This document shows positions 61,105 to 64,000 of a stretch of 64,000 nucleotides of DNA, piece by piece (position 1 is the first letter of the stretch; the number at the start of each line of letters is the position of its first letter). The notes under the pieces were generated by a model. The model ran no database searches. It saw nothing but the letters and a program-made list of their open reading frames with translations, and was not told where the DNA came from. The stretch covers positions 1-64,000 of the forward strand of contig WNNJ02001574.1 of the NCBI GenBank assembly GCA_012934845.2, in the 5' to 3' direction. Position numbers and translations under genes: made by a program. This stretch comes from Pomphorhynchus laevis. Taxonomy: Eukaryota; Acanthocephala; Palaeacanthocephala; Echinorhynchida; Pomphorhynchidae.

Positions 61105-63865
61105 GAACCTGTGTTATTTTTATTAAGAAAATCATTATTATTAATATTTCTAGGTTTAGCATGCTACGAACTCGAATTATTCCTCAAAAGCCTTAAATTC
61201 ATTATGTGCTATACGCGTTTATTGTTGTTTATGCATACGATGTTAAATAAGATGTTATTGTTTTATATGCTTGTCAATTAAAACATAGTTTGACGATGAT
61301 ATTTTCAACATGTTTAATGTCGTTCAAAATTTTTTCAGGCCATTGATTTGGAATCAAGTTATTGGTTTTATTATTCTATTATTATTTAATCAAGTTATTG
61401 GTTTTAATTTGACTTGAAATCAAGTTATTCCTATTATTCACTTGATAAGAATTTACCGCCTCAGCGGATCCTAATATCTTTGTCGTGATTGTTATCAAGT
61501 ATTGAACGTGTTTTAAAGGTCTAGCGATATAGCCAGATAATGCGTTATATGAGTGTAAGCTTTTGTCCACAATGTGAGCATTCGGACGCTTTTCTCATGG
61601 ATCAATAAAGGAAATGATGATAATCCGCATAATAAATGCATTAACATTTGAAGCACCGTGGGAAACTTCACATTCCGAGTTTTTTTTATCAAAGATAACA
61701 ACTTCTAATTTATAGAGCGGATATATCGTTATGCATAAATTAAATTTTATTCTCCTTTTGATGGCTGATTTCCAGCCACCGTTAGTCTTTCGTTAAACAA
61801 AAGTACAATCATAGTCGTTGCAAGCGTTGGTAATTTCCTCGTTTAGTACTTCAAATAGGAATATACTTAAACATAGATGTAATTTTATTTGAGAAGTAGA
61901 TAAAATGCTATTTTTTCATGTTTAAGCACATATCTATATTCCATTTTCCAACATGAAGTGGTAAAATCGATTATTGTATGGTATGTTTTATTTTTAATAA
62001 ACTTAAAAGCTGATTTTGGTCAATTTTTTCTTTTATAATGCTTTTTGAGACAAATATCACTATCTTCTTACATTTACAGCTACTTTTAATCAGGAATAAC
62101 TCTTTAATTAATATTAATTCATTTTAATTAATTTTAAAGTAATTTACATCAGGAATAATTCCTACGGGACAATAATTTGTCACCTGAGAAATACTAGATT
62201 TTGAGACCTAGTGAGCACTACTAACACTTACTTAAGCCAACATTTGATCGTCTCATTCGCCAGAACAAACGGCTTTTGGACATGTCCGATTTTCAGTGCA
62301 GCCTATATTAGAAAATCGATTGCTGTATCCCTATTTTTCTCTTCCGATTTCCCGAACGTGCACAAAATAAACTTGATTCTAGGATGTTACATATTCATAT
62401 ATTGTATATACTCTTGAGTTTCAACCATACCGCATTGTAACACAACGAAACATCGTCAACATACAACATGTTGTGATAGGCTGCCAAGCTTCTCTCTTCT
62501 AGGTCGCCCATTAATTCATATGTAAGTAATGCTAAATCATAGGAAGCTGATTAATTTATAAATTTTATTTTTCAGTTTACTTAGTATAAATTTTTTGATG
62601 GTTTGAAATGTTTTCATCCTGCATCAAGTTTAAATTAAAAGAATCGAAATTTAATTATTACGAGTCAAAAATGTATAATTTCTGTTCACAACAGGAGTGA
62701 TTGGCAATATTTAAAAGACGACTCAATTTCGTACCGACAGATTAGTGAAGAAAATAGTCACGGTGATGATGTCTCCGTAGAAAGTTGTATGAATTTCATG
62801 TTAAATAGTTAATGATACAAAGGCATTGAATGATCTTGTATTCGACGACCTCCTGGTTGTTTTACTTGAAAAAGTTTGCTTTTGGTTTATGTTTATTTAA
62901 AATTTTTAAGTTATATTGCGGGTGTTACTTATAAATATCTCCTTTGATAATATCTTGTTTGTGTGTTACTAGTATGTTTTAAAGCATTAATGGGTACTCA
63001 GGCATTTAAGATAATTGTTGTTGAGGTAGCAATCTGAACAAATGAAATAGTTTTTCTGGAATAGACTGTGGATTTTGTTATAATACGTATTTAGTAGCTG
63101 GATATATGCAAAATTGCAAAATAACTTTCACCTAGGCTATTTGCCGATGTCGGCTAGATATTTATACAGAGTAATATCTACTAATAATGTATGTCAGTGA
63201 GGCGTATATTTTCGATTAGATTTCGATGAATACAGTACAATTCGATGCTATTTTTGGTATGATAAACTTTTGAAATAAATATATTTCGCTATTTTGTAAT
63301 TACCAATCTGTTCCACTGTTAACATTTTCCACATGTAAAAATATTTTATCTTTTTTACATTTAAAGTGTCAATAGCTGCATTTATTGTGTAATTTAGTTA
63401 CTCACATTTTTGTCGTCATTGAAAATAAAAATGATTCATTTTTAAATTTATTTTTTATTAATTTATTTAGTTTCAACATTTCCATATCGTATTTGAATCC
63501 GTGTTCATCATCGAATAAAATATTGGTCAATATAGTCAACACAAATAAGGCTGACTATATTTTCATAATTTTATCAAGTTGATATGGTCATAGCAGTTGT
63601 AGTGGATATTTATATTTTGAAAGTGAATTAGTTAAATTTTTATAGATTATTTGTTCATTATCAATTAAACGCAGTAAGTTGCTTGTAATATTTAGCAATT
63701 TGTGATATGGTTTAAAATTATTTTCTATCATTTTATTCTATAAAAATACATGTGTCACATTATGAATGGATGCAATTGATATCACAATTTAAAAATCAAA
63801 TCTGAACAGAAGAAATAAGAGGTGATAAAATAATATTCCGTTTGATTTTGAGACTTGGAAATTTA
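61105..63865. other. Intergenic, minor repeats only
   Basis: AT-rich. Near 61350-61430 the phrase AATCAAGTTATTGGTTTTA is repeated with GAAATCAAGTTATTCCTATT. No gene recognised; short open frames at 62211 and 63385 are not supported. Confidence 0.45.
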
Positions 63866-63866
63866 A

Positions 63867-64000
63867 CATCGTAAAGTCTCAGACGCTTCTCTGGGGTTGA
63901 TAGATAAACATGCGTTGATGTATGGCGGAGCCGGAGGTCACATAAACATTATCAAAGAAGCTAAAACTGGATATGTTTTGCAAATGATACACAAGAAACA
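63867..64000 (+). CDS. Possible host exon cut by the window edge
   Basis: The frame opens after a TAA at 63864 and stays open to the end (44 codons): KVSDASLGLIDKHALMYGGA and GGHINIIKEAKTGYVLQMIH. Base composition is clearly less AT-rich than the preceding 2 kb. Possible acceptors are CGTAAAG at 63875 and GTCTCAG at 63882. No family recognised. Confidence 0.35.

Overview
The window is AT-rich DNA from a eukaryote, most likely an invertebrate animal. It holds part of one recognisable host gene in its first 6.6 kb. Almost everything else is a dense, nested collection of non-LTR retrotransposons, Penelope-like and hammerhead-bearing repeats, foldback elements, one hAT DNA transposon and tandem repeats. 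The LINE groups (RTE/Rex3-like, L2-like, CR1-like, I-like), the Penelope-type GIY-YIG remnant and the OSR1/SPAK (Fray) kinase all fit a metazoan. The species cannot be read from the sequence.

Layout. 155-6567 (minus): seven consecutive exons of an OSR1/SPAK-type STE20 kinase with GT-AG introns of 53 bp to about 2.6 kb. The catalytic domain is covered from its start to just past the APE/DIWSFG region and runs off the left edge. Its introns hold a decayed RTE/Rex3-like LINE set in a 62-bp tandem repeat, a 356-bp foldback (MITE-like) and an orphan exon that may encode part of a CBS domain. 6.97-7.87 kb: direct and inverted copies of a short hammerhead-type repeat. 8.7-10.4 kb: nested foldbacks with a tRNA-derived (A box/B box) segment. 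10.4-15.3 kb: a cluster of one L2-like LINE family, including a 309-bp tandem duplication and a tail-to-tail pair. 15.8-19.5 kb: an I-like LINE. 20.5-24.85 kb: an L2-like LINE split in its 3' UTR by a PHD finger + reverse transcriptase + nuclease-like element. 25.9-26.5 and 34.8-36.9 kb: a dispersed AT-rich repeat with a Penelope-like ORF, part of it a 416-bp tandem array. 27.6-29.6 kb: CR1-like fragments with a hammerhead foldback inserted. 30.07-30.30 kb: a second hammerhead foldback family. 39.4-39.9 kb: the C-terminal domain of another retroelement of the PHD/RT group. 42.6-48.4 kb: a hAT transposon with 8-bp target duplications, split by a nearly intact CR1-like LINE. 48.4-49.0 kb: a GIY-YIG Penelope fragment. 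50.1-53.1 kb: an I-like LINE. 53.3-55.6 kb: CR1-like and L2-like fragments with an 18-bp minisatellite inside the RT gene. 57.7-61.1 kb: a CR1-like LINE with a snap-back palindrome at its truncated 5' end. The last 130 bases may start another host exon.

Working together: the only host pathway visible is the WNK-SPAK/OSR1 ion-transport kinase. The rest is a record of elements inserting into elements: LINE into hAT, PHD-RT element into L2-like LINE, hammerhead foldback into CR1-like LINE. This gives a partial order of insertion. No virus-like or LTR element was recognised.
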